Part shown: one piece after another, positions 35,337-43,369 of the stretch
Position numbering within the stretch: position 1 is the stretch's first letter
Layout of the letters: every line of letters begins with the position of its first letter
Source of the DNA: Arthrobacter sp. MYb229
GTDB taxonomy: Bacteria > Actinomycetota > Actinomycetes > Actinomycetales > Micrococcaceae
Length of the DNA stretch: 64,000 nt
NCBI RefSeq assembly: GCF_002975405.1
Contig: NZ_PCPS01000003.1
Coordinates: 1 to 64,000 of the forward strand
Direction: 5' to 3'
Translations under genes and position numbers: made by a program
Notes under the pieces: model-generated
Databases searched by the model: none
What the model was told of the DNA's origin: nothing
The model's input: only the letters and a program-made list of their open reading frames with translations

Positions 35337-35860
35337 GGCAGATGCTCCAATACTGCGTCGAGCCACTCCAGCTCGGCGGCCTGCTGTCGGATTGCATGGT
35401 CCAAGGTGGCGGCCATCAGGAAGCTACGACGGTCCGCGGCAGCTCGCATATCGATGCCCTCGCGCTGCGAGAGGTAGTCATCCAGGATCGCCTGCGTCTT
35501 GGCCCGGCGTTCGACCAGCAGCTGGTCGATGTCCTCGCGCGGCAGCTCGGCAGCGAAAAAGACCTGGCCCATGAACGGATCTCGTTCGGCACCGTGGGCC
35601 GCGCCGTTGGAAAGCCACCCGACCAGGGCCTCGCGCCCCGCATCGGTGATGTGGTGCTCCTGGCGGTCGGGATAATTCGACTGGGCCACGGTGGTCACCG
35701 TGGCCCAGCCTTGATCCACCAGCTGCGCCAACGTGCGGTAGATCTGTGCCTTGTCGGCGTTCCAGAAGTGATTAATAGAGGAGTCAAAGTGCTTCTTGAG
35801 CTCGTAACCAGTCATCGGCGCCAAACAAAGCAACCCTAGAATCAATCGTGCCAAAACCAT
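35333..35860 (-). CDS. PadR family transcriptional regulator
   Basis: 175 residues: an N-terminal winged helix (LGLLCLAPMTGYELKKHFD, then IYRTLAQLVDQGWATV) and a C-terminal helical dimerisation region (about 95-170). The DNA-recognition segment and length fit PadR subfamily 2. It is translationally coupled to the downstream hydrolase (ATGA overlap), so it probably represses the two-gene unit; the intergenic region 35861-36018 is AT-rich near its start and holds both divergent promoters. The inducer is unknown. Confidence 0.93.
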   Translation of the reverse strand: MVLARLILGLLCLAPMTGYELKKHFDSSINHFWNADKAQIYRTLAQLVDQGWATVTTVAQSNYPDRQEHHITDAGREALVGWLSNGAAHGAERDPFMGQVFFAAELPREDIDQLLVERRAKTQAILDDYLSQREGIDMRAAADRRSFLMAATLDHAIRQQAAELEWLDAVLEHLP

Positions 35861-36018
35861 GGATTCATCTTTTCATATTTAGTTGATTTTGCACCCACTT
35901 ACCCGTCGGTAGCTGGAAACTGAACCCGGATTGTGACAATTCCACGCCGTATTCTTGGCCAACTGACCTGCCTGCACTTCAATCAGAGAGGCCCCGACTC
36001 GAAAAAGGTTGTCCCCCT

Positions 36019-36939
36019 ATGAACTCCCAAGCTCAAAGCAAACCGGCCGCCCCGCCACATTCGGGTGGCCGCGCGGCGCTTTTCGTGGTGCTGGGTTCGA
36101 TCGGAGTGCAGAGCTCCTCGGCAATCTCGGCAAGCATGTTCGAGGCACTCGGCTCACCCGCCGTCAGTTCCTTGCGGCTAGTCCTTGCGGCCGTGGTGCT
36201 GCTGGTCTTCTTGCGTCCGACCGTGCGCGGGCACAGCGCGAGCGCGTGGTCGGCGATTGCCTGCTACGGAATCGTCATGGCGGCGATGAACTTGTTGCTT
36301 TATAAGGCGATCGAATATTTGCCCCTAGGCGTTGCCGTCACCCTGGATTTTCTGGGCCCTGCGGTGGTGGCGCTGGTGTTCTCCCGCCGTATCCGCGAGG
36401 CCGCCTGGGCATTGCTCGCCCTGGGCGGGGTGATTCTCATTGCCGGGCCCGGCGGCCATTTCGATCTGCTCGGCTTCGCCTTCGGCATCGGGGCGGGACT
36501 CTGCTTCGCGTTGTATACCCTGCTGGCCGAGAAGGTAGGCAAGGCAGGCGACTCCTCCGTCAGCTCGCTGGCGCTGTCCGTGTCGATCGCCGCGCTGGTC
36601 TCCTTGCCCTTCGGCATCCCGAAGGTTGCCGAGGTGACCGGAGCGCAATGGGGACTGCTGGCCCTGAGCGGCGCGATCGGGGTGGCCATCCCCTATCTGG
36701 TGGACACCCTGGCGGCTCGCATATCCTCGGCCCGCGTGGTGGGTACGCTGTTCGCCATCGACCCGGCCATGGGCACGCTGATCGGTTGGCTGGTGCTCGG
36801 TGAGCAGCTGGGTTGGTTGTCCCTGCTCGGCATCCTTTGCGTGGCGCTGGCCGGTGCCGGGGTGACCTGGTTTGCCGCCAAACCGCCCGGTCCGCTGGAG
36901 CAGGTACCCGCGACGGACCTCGCTAGGGAACAAGCGTAG
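36019..36939 (+). CDS. EamA-family (DMT) exporter
   Basis: 306-residue membrane protein of the drug/metabolite transporter superfamily with ten hydrophobic segments in two EamA repeats (about 20-150 and 155-285). Motifs include ALGSPAVSSLRLVLAAVVLL, LPLGVAVTLDFLGPAVVALV and IDPAMGTLIGWLVLGEQL, as in RhtA-type amino-acid (threonine/homoserine) exporters. No substrate-specific residues can be named. It begins 10 bases after a weak AAAGG and is divergent from padR. The downstream MFS gene starts 31 bases past its stop and may share the transcript. Confidence 0.88.
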   Translation: MNSQAQSKPAAPPHSGGRAALFVVLGSIGVQSSSAISASMFEALGSPAVSSLRLVLAAVVLLVFLRPTVRGHSASAWSAIACYGIVMAAMNLLLYKAIEYLPLGVAVTLDFLGPAVVALVFSRRIREAAWALLALGGVILIAGPGGHFDLLGFAFGIGAGLCFALYTLLAEKVGKAGDSSVSSLALSVSIAALVSLPFGIPKVAEVTGAQWGLLALSGAIGVAIPYLVDTLAARISSARVVGTLFAIDPAMGTLIGWLVLGEQLGWLSLLGILCVALAGAGVTWFAAKPPGPLEQVPATDLAREQA

Positions 36940-36970
36940 CTAGGGCGGTTTCCGCTTCTAGAATGGGCTT

Positions 36971-38179
36971 ATGCCTTCTGCCTTCGAGCGCTCACGCTTG
37001 ACCCCACCGCTTTTTGCCCTGCTGATCCTGCTGGGCACCACCGGCCCGCTGGCCACGGACATGTATCTGCCTTCCTTCCCGGCGATGACGCAGGAGTTCT
37101 CCACTTCCGCTTCGGCGATCCAGCTGACCCTGACCTTCTTCCTGCTGGGGATGGGCCTTGGACAGCTCCTGTGGGGAGCGCTCTCGGACCGGCTAGGCCG
37201 CGCCAGGCCGTTGCGCTGGGGCACCGCATTATTCGTGCTGGCCTCGGTGGCCGCCGCGCTGGCGCCATCCTTGGAGGCGTTGAGCATCGCCCGCGGTTTG
37301 CAAGGCATCGGCGGAGCGGCGGGCGTGGTGATTTCCAAGGCGATCGTGGCCGACACGACCAAGGGCGTCCAGACCGCACGAACCTTCAGCATTTTGATGA
37401 CTTTCGGGGCAATAGCTCCGGCGGTGGCGCCGCTCTTGGGAGCCTACCTCGGTGAGCTAGGCGGCTTCCGCCTGGTGCTGTGGGTGCTCAGCGCCGCCGC
37501 GCTGCTCATGGTCACCGGATCCCTGGCCATCTACCGAGAAACCCTCGCCCCCGCGGCACGTTCGGGCGGAAATTTCCTTGCCCCGCTGAAGCTGGCGCTC
37601 TCCCGCCGGCGATTTGTCGGCTACCTGGTCCAGTTCGGCTTCGCTTTCGGCGCGATGATGGCCTATGTCTCGGCCTCGCCCTTCCTCTATCAAGAGGTGC
37701 TGGGTCTCAGCGCGCGGGGCTACGCCCTATGCTTCGGCCTCAACGCGGCGGGCCTGATCCTTTCGGGCTTGGTCTCTGCACGGCTGGTGGGCCGGGTCCC
37801 GCTACGCCGCACCATATCGGTCGCGCTGACGATTCTGCTGGGCGCAAGCCTGGTGATCCTCCTGCTGGCGATGCTCCAGATACGCAGTCTGGGCCTGGCG
37901 GCGGTGATCTTCGTGCTGGTCTCCTCGATCGGCTTCACCATGGGCAATACCACCGGATTGGCGTTGGCCGAGGTGCGCGATGTTTCGGGCTCGGGCTCCG
38001 CACTCTTGGGGTCGGCGCAATTCCTCATCGGCGCGTTAGCCACCCCGCTGGTCGGTCTGTCCGGGGCGGATTCCGCGTTGGCCTTTGCGCTCACCGCGGT
38101 GGCCAGTTCGCTGATCGCGTTTGGCGCGCTCCTCTACACCGCGGATCGTTTCCACCCCGGCGCCATGGAGCACCCCTAG
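36971..38179 (+). CDS. Bcr/CflA family multidrug efflux MFS transporter
   Basis: 402 residues, 12 membrane segments, with the Bcr/CflA signatures: TGPLATDMYLPSFPAMTQEF near the N-terminus, LGMGLGQLLWGALSDRLGRA (MFS loop 2-3 motif) and ARGLQGIGGAAGVVISKAIV. Members export bicyclomycin, chloramphenicol, sulfonamides or cysteine. Actual substrate and drug resistance are unproven; these genes are common chromosomal housekeeping-type exporters in this group. It lies downstream of the EamA gene and ends at a bidirectional terminator shared with pckG. Confidence 0.9.
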   Translation: MPSAFERSRLTPPLFALLILLGTTGPLATDMYLPSFPAMTQEFSTSASAIQLTLTFFLLGMGLGQLLWGALSDRLGRARPLRWGTALFVLASVAAALAPSLEALSIARGLQGIGGAAGVVISKAIVADTTKGVQTARTFSILMTFGAIAPAVAPLLGAYLGELGGFRLVLWVLSAAALLMVTGSLAIYRETLAPAARSGGNFLAPLKLALSRRRFVGYLVQFGFAFGAMMAYVSASPFLYQEVLGLSARGYALCFGLNAAGLILSGLVSARLVGRVPLRRTISVALTILLGASLVILLLAMLQIRSLGLAAVIFVLVSSIGFTMGNTTGLALAEVRDVSGSGSALLGSAQFLIGALATPLVGLSGADSALAFALTAVASSLIAFGALLYTADRFHPGAMEHP

Positions 38180-38213
38180 CGATGGGCGGGCAATCAACTC
38201 CGCGTGGTTAAAC

Positions 38214-38259
38214 GAAGATCCCGCGGAATCCGCAGTTCTGCGGATCCCACGGGATCTTC
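38214..38259. terminator. Bidirectional terminator, MFS / pckG
   Basis: A long stem (GAAGATCCCGCGGAATCCGCAG with an interrupted complement) lies between convergent genes. Confidence 0.85.
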
Positions 38260-38271
38260 TGCCACCGAAAG

Positions 38272-40104
38272 CTAGGCGCTGAGGCGGGCTTTCAAACCGT
38301 CGAGCTCGGCACGCAGCGATGCTGGCAGCGCGTCACCGAAGTTCTCGTACCATTCTTCGATTCCCTCGACCTCGGTGGCCCATTCGTCCTTGTTGACCGC
38401 CACGGCGGCCTCCACGTCGGCTGGGGTGAAATCCTTCAGACCCGTCAGGTCCAGGGAGTCGCCGGTTGGCACGTTGCCGATGATGGTCTCCTTGGCGTCC
38501 GCGGTGCCTTCGATACGCTCGATGGCCCACTTGAGCACGCGCGAGTTATCTCCGAAACCAGGCCATGCGAAGCCGCCGTCGGCGGTGCGGCGGAACCAGT
38601 TGACCAAGAAGATCTTCGGCATCTGCTCCGGGTTGAGCTTCTCGGAGATCTTGTCCCAGTGGTTCAGGTAGTCCCCTGCGTTGTAGCCAATGAATGGCAG
38701 CATGGCCATCGGGTCGCGGCGGATCACACCGGTTGCGCCGGAAGCGGCGGCGGTGGTCTCCGAGGACAGGGTTGAACCCATGAAGATGCCGTTGGTCCAG
38801 CTGCGTGCCTCGGTCACCAGCGGGATGGTCGTCTTGCGACGTCCGCCGAAGAGGATCGCGTCGATCTTCACGCCGTTTGGCGAGTAGTAATCCTCGGACA
38901 GCATGTCGACCTGGTCGATCGGGGTGCAGAAACGGGAGTTCGGGTGCGCCGCGTTGGTGCCCGACTCTGGCGTCCAGTCATTGCCCAACCAGTCGGTCAG
39001 GTGCGCCGGAGCCTCGTCGGTCATGCCCTCCCACCAGACGCCGCCTTCGTCGGTCAGCGCTACGTTGGTGAAGATGGAGTTGCCCTTGGTGATGGCACGC
39101 ATGGCGTTCGGGTTGGTGGACCACCCGGTGCCCGGCGCCACACCGAACAGGCCGTATTCCGGGTTCACCCCGCGCAGCTCGCCGTCCTTGCCGATGCGCA
39201 TCCAGTTGATGTCATCGCCCAGCGTCTCGGCTTTCCAGCCTTCAATGGTTGGTTCCAGCAGGGCGAGGTTCGTCTTGCCGCAGGCCGAGGGGAAGGCCGC
39301 TGCAATGTTGTAGGACCTGCCCTGTGGGCTGGTCAGCTTCAGGATCAGCATGTGCTCGGCGAGCCAACCCTCGTCGCGGGCCATTGCCGAGGCAATGCGC
39401 AGCGAGTAGCACTTCTTGCCCAGCAGGGCGTTTCCGCCGTAGCCCGAGCCGTAAGACATGATGGCGCGCTCTTCGGGGAAGTGCACGATCCACTTGTCTT
39501 CGTTGCATGGCCAGACGACATCTTCCTGCCCTGGCTTAAGCGGTGCGCCGACCGAGTGCAACGCAGGAACAAAGAAGGCTTCTTCGGCTTCCATCTTGCG
39601 CAGCACTTCGCTACCGATCTTGGCCATGACGCGCATCGAAGCGACCACGTAGGCGGAGTCGGTCAGCTCTACACCGTATGCAGGCTCGTCGGCGTTCAGC
39701 GGGCCCATGACGAAAGGAATGACGTACATGGTGCGTCCGCGCATCGATCCGTCGAACAGTCCGTTGAGCATCGACTTCATCTTCGCTGGGTCTTCCCAGT
39801 TATTGGTGAAGCCGGCGTCTTCTTCCTTCTCCGAGCAGATGAAGGTGCGCTCCTCAACACGGGCGACGTCCTTCGGATCCGAGAATCCTGCGTAGGAATT
39901 CGGGAAGTTCGGGTCGGTCAGCTTAACCAGAGTGCCGGCCTCAACCAGTTCAGCGGTCAGGCGGTCATTCTCCGCAGCGGAGCCGTCGACCCAATAAACA
40001 CGTTCGGGCTTCGTCAGCGCGGCAACTTCCTCAACCCAAGCTGCCAACTTTGCGTGCGTGGTTGGCGCTGCGTCGATTACGTTCTGATCGGAGCTCGTGC
40101 TCAT
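38272..40104 (-). CDS. pckG: Phosphoenolpyruvate carboxykinase (GTP)
   Basis: Gluconeogenic enzyme converting oxaloacetate and GTP to PEP. The 610-residue protein has the GTP-type signatures: [15 protein letters not shown] (P-loop, kinase-1a), [19 protein letters not shown], and [22 protein letters not shown] chose ATG 40104 because GGAGGGA lies seven bases upstream; the ORF runs 11 residues further. It is a single gene with a promoter region containing a conspicuous palindrome (40217-40247) before tRNA-Arg. Carbon-source regulation is likely. Confidence 0.96.
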   Translation of the reverse strand: MSTSSDQNVIDAAPTTHAKLAAWVEEVAALTKPERVYWVDGSAAENDRLTAELVEAGTLVKLTDPNFPNSYAGFSDPKDVARVEERTFICSEKEEDAGFTNNWEDPAKMKSMLNGLFDGSMRGRTMYVIPFVMGPLNADEPAYGVELTDSAYVVASMRVMAKIGSEVLRKMEAEEAFFVPALHSVGAPLKPGQEDVVWPCNEDKWIVHFPEERAIMSYGSGYGGNALLGKKCYSLRIASAMARDEGWLAEHMLILKLTSPQGRSYNIAAAFPSACGKTNLALLEPTIEGWKAETLGDDINWMRIGKDGELRGVNPEYGLFGVAPGTGWSTNPNAMRAITKGNSIFTNVALTDEGGVWWEGMTDEAPAHLTDWLGNDWTPESGTNAAHPNSRFCTPIDQVDMLSEDYYSPNGVKIDAILFGGRRKTTIPLVTEARSWTNGIFMGSTLSSETTAAASGATGVIRRDPMAMLPFIGYNAGDYLNHWDKISEKLNPEQMPKIFLVNWFRRTADGGFAWPGFGDNSRVLKWAIERIEGTADAKETIIGNVPTGDSLDLTGLKDFTPADVEAAVAVNKDEWATEVEGIEEWYENFGDALPASLRAELDGLKARLSA

Positions 40105-40216
40105 TATCCATTCCCTCCATTGGGCTGAATTTGTCAATAAATCAAGGCTAGGGGTACTCCAGCTGGCACATTGTGTGACCCAATCCTCAGCATTGGGCTG
40201 ATGTTAGACTTGGGAA

Positions 40217-40247
40217 GATAAATTTCCCGAAATTTCGGGGGTTTATC
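40217..40247. promoter_or_regulatory. Operator-like nested palindrome upstream of pckG
   Basis: A 14-bp perfect palindrome CCCGAAATTTCGGG (40226-40239) is embedded between outer inverted arms GATAAA (40217-40222) and TTTATC (40242-40247). It lies about 115-145 bases upstream of the pckG start, a plausible regulator site. Confidence 0.5.
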
Positions 40248-40354
40248 GATGAACATCAACCCATTTATGTGACCAAGGTCACGTAGACCGGTACCCTTTT
40301 GGATTCTTCACATAACCTTCTGTTCACTTTCGATAGATACCGTCCACCTGCGAT

Positions 40355-40383
40355 TTGTACCGATCGAATTTCATCTGTATAGT
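40355..40383 (+). promoter_or_regulatory. tRNA-Arg promoter (first copy)
   Basis: TTGTAC (40355-40360) and TATAGT (40378-40383) with 17-base spacing lie 40 bases before the tRNA. Confidence 0.7.
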
Positions 40384-40413
40384 TATTCGAGGTTCGCGAG
40401 AGTGAATCAAGCA

Positions 40414-40498
40414 AACTAAATATGCGCCCATAGCTCAGCTGGATAGAGCGCCTGTCTACGGAACAGGAGGCCGGGGGTTCGAATCCCTCTGGGCGCAC
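40414..40498 (+). repeat. 85-bp direct repeat, left copy (contains tRNA-Arg)
   Basis: From AACTAAATAT through the whole tRNA to GCGCAC this is identical to 52164-52248. Flanking bases differ, so the repeat ends are sharp. It marks the left side of the 11.75-kb segment with the peptide-biosynthesis genes. Confidence 0.9.
40424..40497 (+). tRNA. tRNA-Arg (ACG), copy 1
   Basis: A 74-base cloverleaf: acceptor GCGCCCA/TGGGCGC, anticodon loop CTACGGA giving ACG (inosine-modified wobble in the mature tRNA), T loop TTCGAAT, discriminator A. CCA is encoded (40498-40500). Confidence 0.97.
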
Positions 40499-40508
40499 CA
40501 AAAAAGTA

Positions 40509-40550
40509 AAAGTCTCGGGACATCGTTGATTTGATGTCCCGAGACTTTTT
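40509..40550. terminator. Terminator after tRNA-Arg copy 1
   Basis: A 17-bp stem (AAAAGTCTCGGGACATC and its complement) is followed by TTTT. Confidence 0.92.
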
Positions 40551-40779
40551 CGTTTAACCTTCTGCAAGTCCTTAATGCCGGATCCCGCTGTCCGCGTCCC
40601 ATGTCGGCGCCGCAAGGGTCAGCGAGCAGGAGCCAATGGACTCAGCGCGGCTTGTAGCACCTTATTCTGCATTTGCGCGAAAACGCGTCATGGGGCTATC
40701 GGCAGCTGCTGAATCCCATGGCCCACTGAGTCATGAGCAACGTTTATACCTTTACTCAGCGTGGAATTCGCAACCTGAG

Positions 40780-40893
40780 CTAGCAAGAGAATCCGAAGTA
40801 CTGGCATAGCAATGCTCCGCTGAATGCCGCGTCGGCCAAGGAAATAAGTGTGGTGTTGAGTGCAACGGTTCCAGCGGTAAGCAACTTGACCAT
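40780..40893 (-). CDS. Candidate 37-residue Cys-terminal hydrophobic peptide
   Basis: A short frame with ATG 40893 preceded by GGAG at six bases. It encodes MVKLLTAGTVALNTT, a Ser/Thr-containing hydrophobic middle (LISLADAAFSGALL) and a C-terminal CQYFGFSC. It ends with Cys like the three lanthipeptide precursors of this cluster and carries Ser/Thr residues, so an additional modified peptide is conceivable. Third-codon-position GC is moderate and a chance ORF of this size is common. It is not similar in leader to the main precursors. Translation and relation to the cluster are unproven. Confidence 0.25.
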   Translation of the reverse strand: MVKLLTAGTVALNTTLISLADAAFSGALLCQYFGFSC

Positions 40894-41169
40894 GAGTTTC
40901 TCCAGTTTTCGCGATCTAGATGATGACGTGCCCGGCAGCTTTGTGCCACCAACAACTTTTCACCGGTCCGCGCATGCGGCACATATACAAAAGACCAATA
41001 ATTCCGCTCTATATGATTCAGCTGGATTAAATGGCGGCAGGCCGAATACCCACACTTCGAACAGCGGGAAGCGAATCGATAGTCTGCGAATATACGCTCA
41101 ACTAATCTGCCAGGAGTGCTGATCAATTCCCGCTCAGGAAGGAATATTGGCCTTTAGAACAATGCAGAA

Positions 41170-41185
41170 CTGTACTCAAGTACAG
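41170..41185. promoter_or_regulatory. Operator-like palindrome upstream of the exporter operon
   Basis: CTGTACT-CA-AGTACAG is a perfect 7-bp inverted repeat, 64 bases before the ABC ATPase start. Its ACT-N2-AGT core is the pattern bound by VraR/LiaR-type NarL/LuxR regulators, and a regulator of this class is encoded at 49978. A -10-like TAGAGT lies at 41208-41213. Confidence 0.5.
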
Positions 41186-41249
41186 GGTCAGCTCGTTCTT
41201 CGCTCCATAGAGTCGGTATCGATAACGAAACCAACACGAGGAGCACCTC

Positions 41250-42224
41250 ATGAACGGACTGCAGCTCACCGGCATCGTCCGCAGCTTCGGCAACCGCACG
41301 GTTCTGCACGATATGGACCTTTCGGTTCAACGCGGCGAGATCGTCGGGTTCATTGGCGGTAACGGCGCCGGCAAGACCACCACGATGCGGCTAATCCTCG
41401 GATTGCTGAACGCCGACCGGGGAGAAATCACCTGGGATGGATCACCAATCACCACGGCAGATCGTCGAGCCATCGGCTACATGCCAGAAGAACGCGGACT
41501 CTACCCGCAAATGCCCGTCCGCGAGCAAATTATTCATTTTGCTCTGCTGGAAGGCCATATGGGAAAACAGGCCAGAGCGGTTGCCGACGATCTTATCGGC
41601 TCCCTGGGCTTGACCGGGCGGGAAAAAACCTTAATCCAGGACCTGTCGCTGGGCAATCAGCAACGTGTCCAGTTGGCTGTCTCGCTCGTCGGCAATCCTG
41701 CGCTTCTGGTCCTCGATGAACCGTTCTCTGGTTTGGACCCAACCGCGGTGGCCACGATGGGTTCGCTGCTTCGCGAACAGGCTGCCCGCGGTGTGGGGGT
41801 GCTCTTCTCATCCCACCAGCTTGACCTGGTAGAACGTCTTTGCGACAAGGTTTGCGTCCTCGACCAAGGGCGAGTGAAGGCCAGCGGCAGTGTCGCCGAA
41901 TTGCAAAATGACGGCCAAAGCAGATGGCAGCTGAGGTTCTCGGCGAATGCCGACGGCTTCGCAGCAGAGATCGCCATGATCCGAGGGCTCACAGTCACGT
42001 TGCCCGCCGAAGACCACAGCACGGTGTTCGTGTCCATGTCCGGAACCGATCTGGACCTGCCGCCGGCGCTACTGGCGGCGGCGCAACGTCATGGTTCCTT
42101 GCGCAGCATCGAAGCAATTCAGCGATCCTTGGACGACTTGCTGTCCCAGGACTTCATTTCCGCCGGACGTGGCGAACTGACCATCAACGCACAACTCGCC
42201 CAGAATGCAGGAGGAATCTCATGA
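41250..42224 (+). CDS. ABC transporter ATP-binding protein (peptide-cluster exporter)
   Basis: ATPase subunit, 324 residues. Walker A is IGGNGAGKTTTMRL (about 34-47), the signature region is DLSLGNQQRVQLAVSL, Walker B is LLVLDEPFSGLDP, and the H-loop is LFSSHQLDLVERL. The C-terminal 90 residues are a variable accessory domain as in DrrA/NatA-type exporters. ATG 41250 has GAGGAG six bases upstream. It overlaps the permease start by four bases. Position at the head of the modification genes suggests export of, or immunity to, the modified peptide; this is inference by analogy with lanthipeptide clusters. Confidence 0.93.
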   Translation: MNGLQLTGIVRSFGNRTVLHDMDLSVQRGEIVGFIGGNGAGKTTTMRLILGLLNADRGEITWDGSPITTADRRAIGYMPEERGLYPQMPVREQIIHFALLEGHMGKQARAVADDLIGSLGLTGREKTLIQDLSLGNQQRVQLAVSLVGNPALLVLDEPFSGLDPTAVATMGSLLREQAARGVGVLFSSHQLDLVERLCDKVCVLDQGRVKASGSVAELQNDGQSRWQLRFSANADGFAAEIAMIRGLTVTLPAEDHSTVFVSMSGTDLDLPPALLAAAQRHGSLRSIEAIQRSLDDLLSQDFISAGRGELTINAQLAQNAGGIS

Positions 42225-43126
42225 CCACCCAGCCGCTAAGCCTTAACATCATGCCGGGCCTGAGCGGAACGTTCCGCGAAACTGGATTGGTAATTCGGCG
42301 CGAAATCCTCACCCGGACGGCCAATCGAACCATCTTGATTACCACCGGATTACTTGCCCTGGGAGTCGCCGCAGCAGCAGGCATCGGCGGTTGGTTCCTC
42401 GTGAACTCCATGGAGCAATTTCAGGCCTTCACGCTTAATCCTCGAATGCTCTTTGCCACAGCCATGATCTGTGCACTCCTTACCTCTCTGGTTTATTCGG
42501 CTCAAAGCCTGACCACCGGGGTCGTGGAGGAAAAATCTTCGAGAGTCGTCGAAATCCTGCTGACCAAAATCGGTATCACGCCGTTGCTGCTCGGCAAGCT
42601 CATCGGCATCGGCCTGGTAACTCTCACGCAATTACTGGTCATCGGTGGCGCAGGGGTGCTCGGGTTCTCGGTGGTGGGAGGCTTCTCGCTACTCGACGTG
42701 GAAGCTGGACCTATCCTGGTGTGGTTCCTGATCTGGTTCTTGCTTGGATATGCCATCTTTGCGCTATTGAACACGGCGCTGGCGGCCACCGTGGCCCGCC
42801 AAGAAGATTTAGCTTCTGCGGTTATGCCGCTGTCGGTCTTGCAGATGGTGCTGCTGGTACTAGCGCTCTATGTCCTGCCCAATAATCTTGAGAACGGCTG
42901 GTTGCACGCCCTGTCGTTCGTACCGCTGTTCTCCTCGTACCTCATGCCGATGCGCGTCGGACTCGATGGAGTAGATGCCTGGCAGATGGCGACCTCCGCC
43001 GCAATCGCGGTGCTGTCCATTCCAGTGCTTTTCTGGATGGCCACCAAGCTCTACCGGAACAACGCGCTGCGTACCGGTTCGCGAGTCTCGCTACGCGATG
43101 CGCTCAGCTCCGACGATGCCGCCTAG
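42221..43126 (+). CDS. ABC-2 type permease (peptide-cluster exporter)
   Basis: 301 residues from ATG 42221; the open frame extends left inside the ATPase gene in another reading and is ignored. Six membrane segments follow a cytosolic N-terminus. A NatB/ABC-2 signature is visible in VVEEKSSRVVEILLTKIG, followed by PLLLGKLIGIGLVTLTQLLV. It forms a transporter with the ATPase of the preceding gene. Substrate is unknown, but the operon and position suggest the modified peptide or a related membrane-active compound. Confidence 0.9.
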   Translation: MTTQPLSLNIMPGLSGTFRETGLVIRREILTRTANRTILITTGLLALGVAAAAGIGGWFLVNSMEQFQAFTLNPRMLFATAMICALLTSLVYSAQSLTTGVVEEKSSRVVEILLTKIGITPLLLGKLIGIGLVTLTQLLVIGGAGVLGFSVVGGFSLLDVEAGPILVWFLIWFLLGYAIFALLNTALAATVARQEDLASAVMPLSVLQMVLLVLALYVLPNNLENGWLHALSFVPLFSSYLMPMRVGLDGVDAWQMATSAAIAVLSIPVLFWMATKLYRNNALRTGSRVSLRDALSSDDAA

Positions 43127-43166
43127 ATTCTCCCGCTTCACACAGTCAATGACGAAAGGACACCCC

Positions 43167-43295
43167 ATGACTGACAACGACAATCATCAGGATCTCGCCA
43201 AGAAGCCCTCGAATATTCGAAAGCAACTGCGTAATCTCGCCTTGCTCGCCCTCGGCGTCGCCATTGCCTACGTCGTCACCAATTTCCTCCGCTAG
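43167..43295 (+). CDS. Single-pass membrane peptide
   Basis: 42 residues from ATG 43167 (AAAGGA upstream): a charged N-terminal half (TDNDNHQDLAKKPSNIRKQL) and one membrane helix (LALLALGVAIAYVVTNFL) with a terminal Arg. It lies 40 bases after the permease and before the hairpin that precedes the kinase gene. Size and topology are reminiscent of small immunity or transporter-accessory peptides in bacteriocin clusters; no family is recognised. Confidence 0.7.
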   Translation: MTDNDNHQDLAKKPSNIRKQLRNLALLALGVAIAYVVTNFLR

Positions 43296-43320
43296 CGACC
43301 CCGTCAGCTCTTCGAGATTC

Positions 43321-43353
43321 CCTGTTCGTATCGGCGTCGCCGGTACGAACAGG
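43321..43353 (+). promoter_or_regulatory. Strong hairpin before the kinase gene
   Basis: CCTGTTCGTA (43321-43330) pairs with TACGAACAGG (43344-43353), and the inner CGGC/GCCG extends the helix to about 15 bp with a three-base loop. There is no T-run, and the ribosome-binding site AGGAAGGAAG begins inside its 3' arm, so it may be an mRNA-processing, attenuation or stability element dividing the exporter genes from the modification genes. Confidence 0.75.
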
Positions 43354-43369
43354 AAGGAAGCAGATCATC

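Larger units (their letters stand above)
40551..41249. other. 700-base region at left end of the peptide-cluster island
   Basis: No normal-length gene is convincing here. Several frames of 57-125 codons on both strands lack family-like sequence. A plus-strand 57-codon frame (40636-40809, ribosome-binding site AGGAG too close to ATG) and the 37-codon minus frame (40780-40893) are the only ones with start signals. The right end carries the promoter and an operator-like palindrome of the exporter operon. Confidence 0.5.

Noticed and set aside
38944-40128. 394-codon plus-strand frame antisense to pckG
   Set aside because: Lies entirely opposite a complete, motif-bearing pckG; a shadow frame caused by high GC third positions.
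40636-40809. Plus-strand 57-codon frame
   Set aside because: AGGAG is only three bases from the ATG, codon usage is unlike the neighbours, and the product shows no domain; kept only as a note.
40752-41126. Minus-strand 124-codon frame in the left end of the island
   Set aside because: No ribosome-binding site, Cys/His/Arg-rich random composition and overlap with a frame of equal weakness on the other strand.
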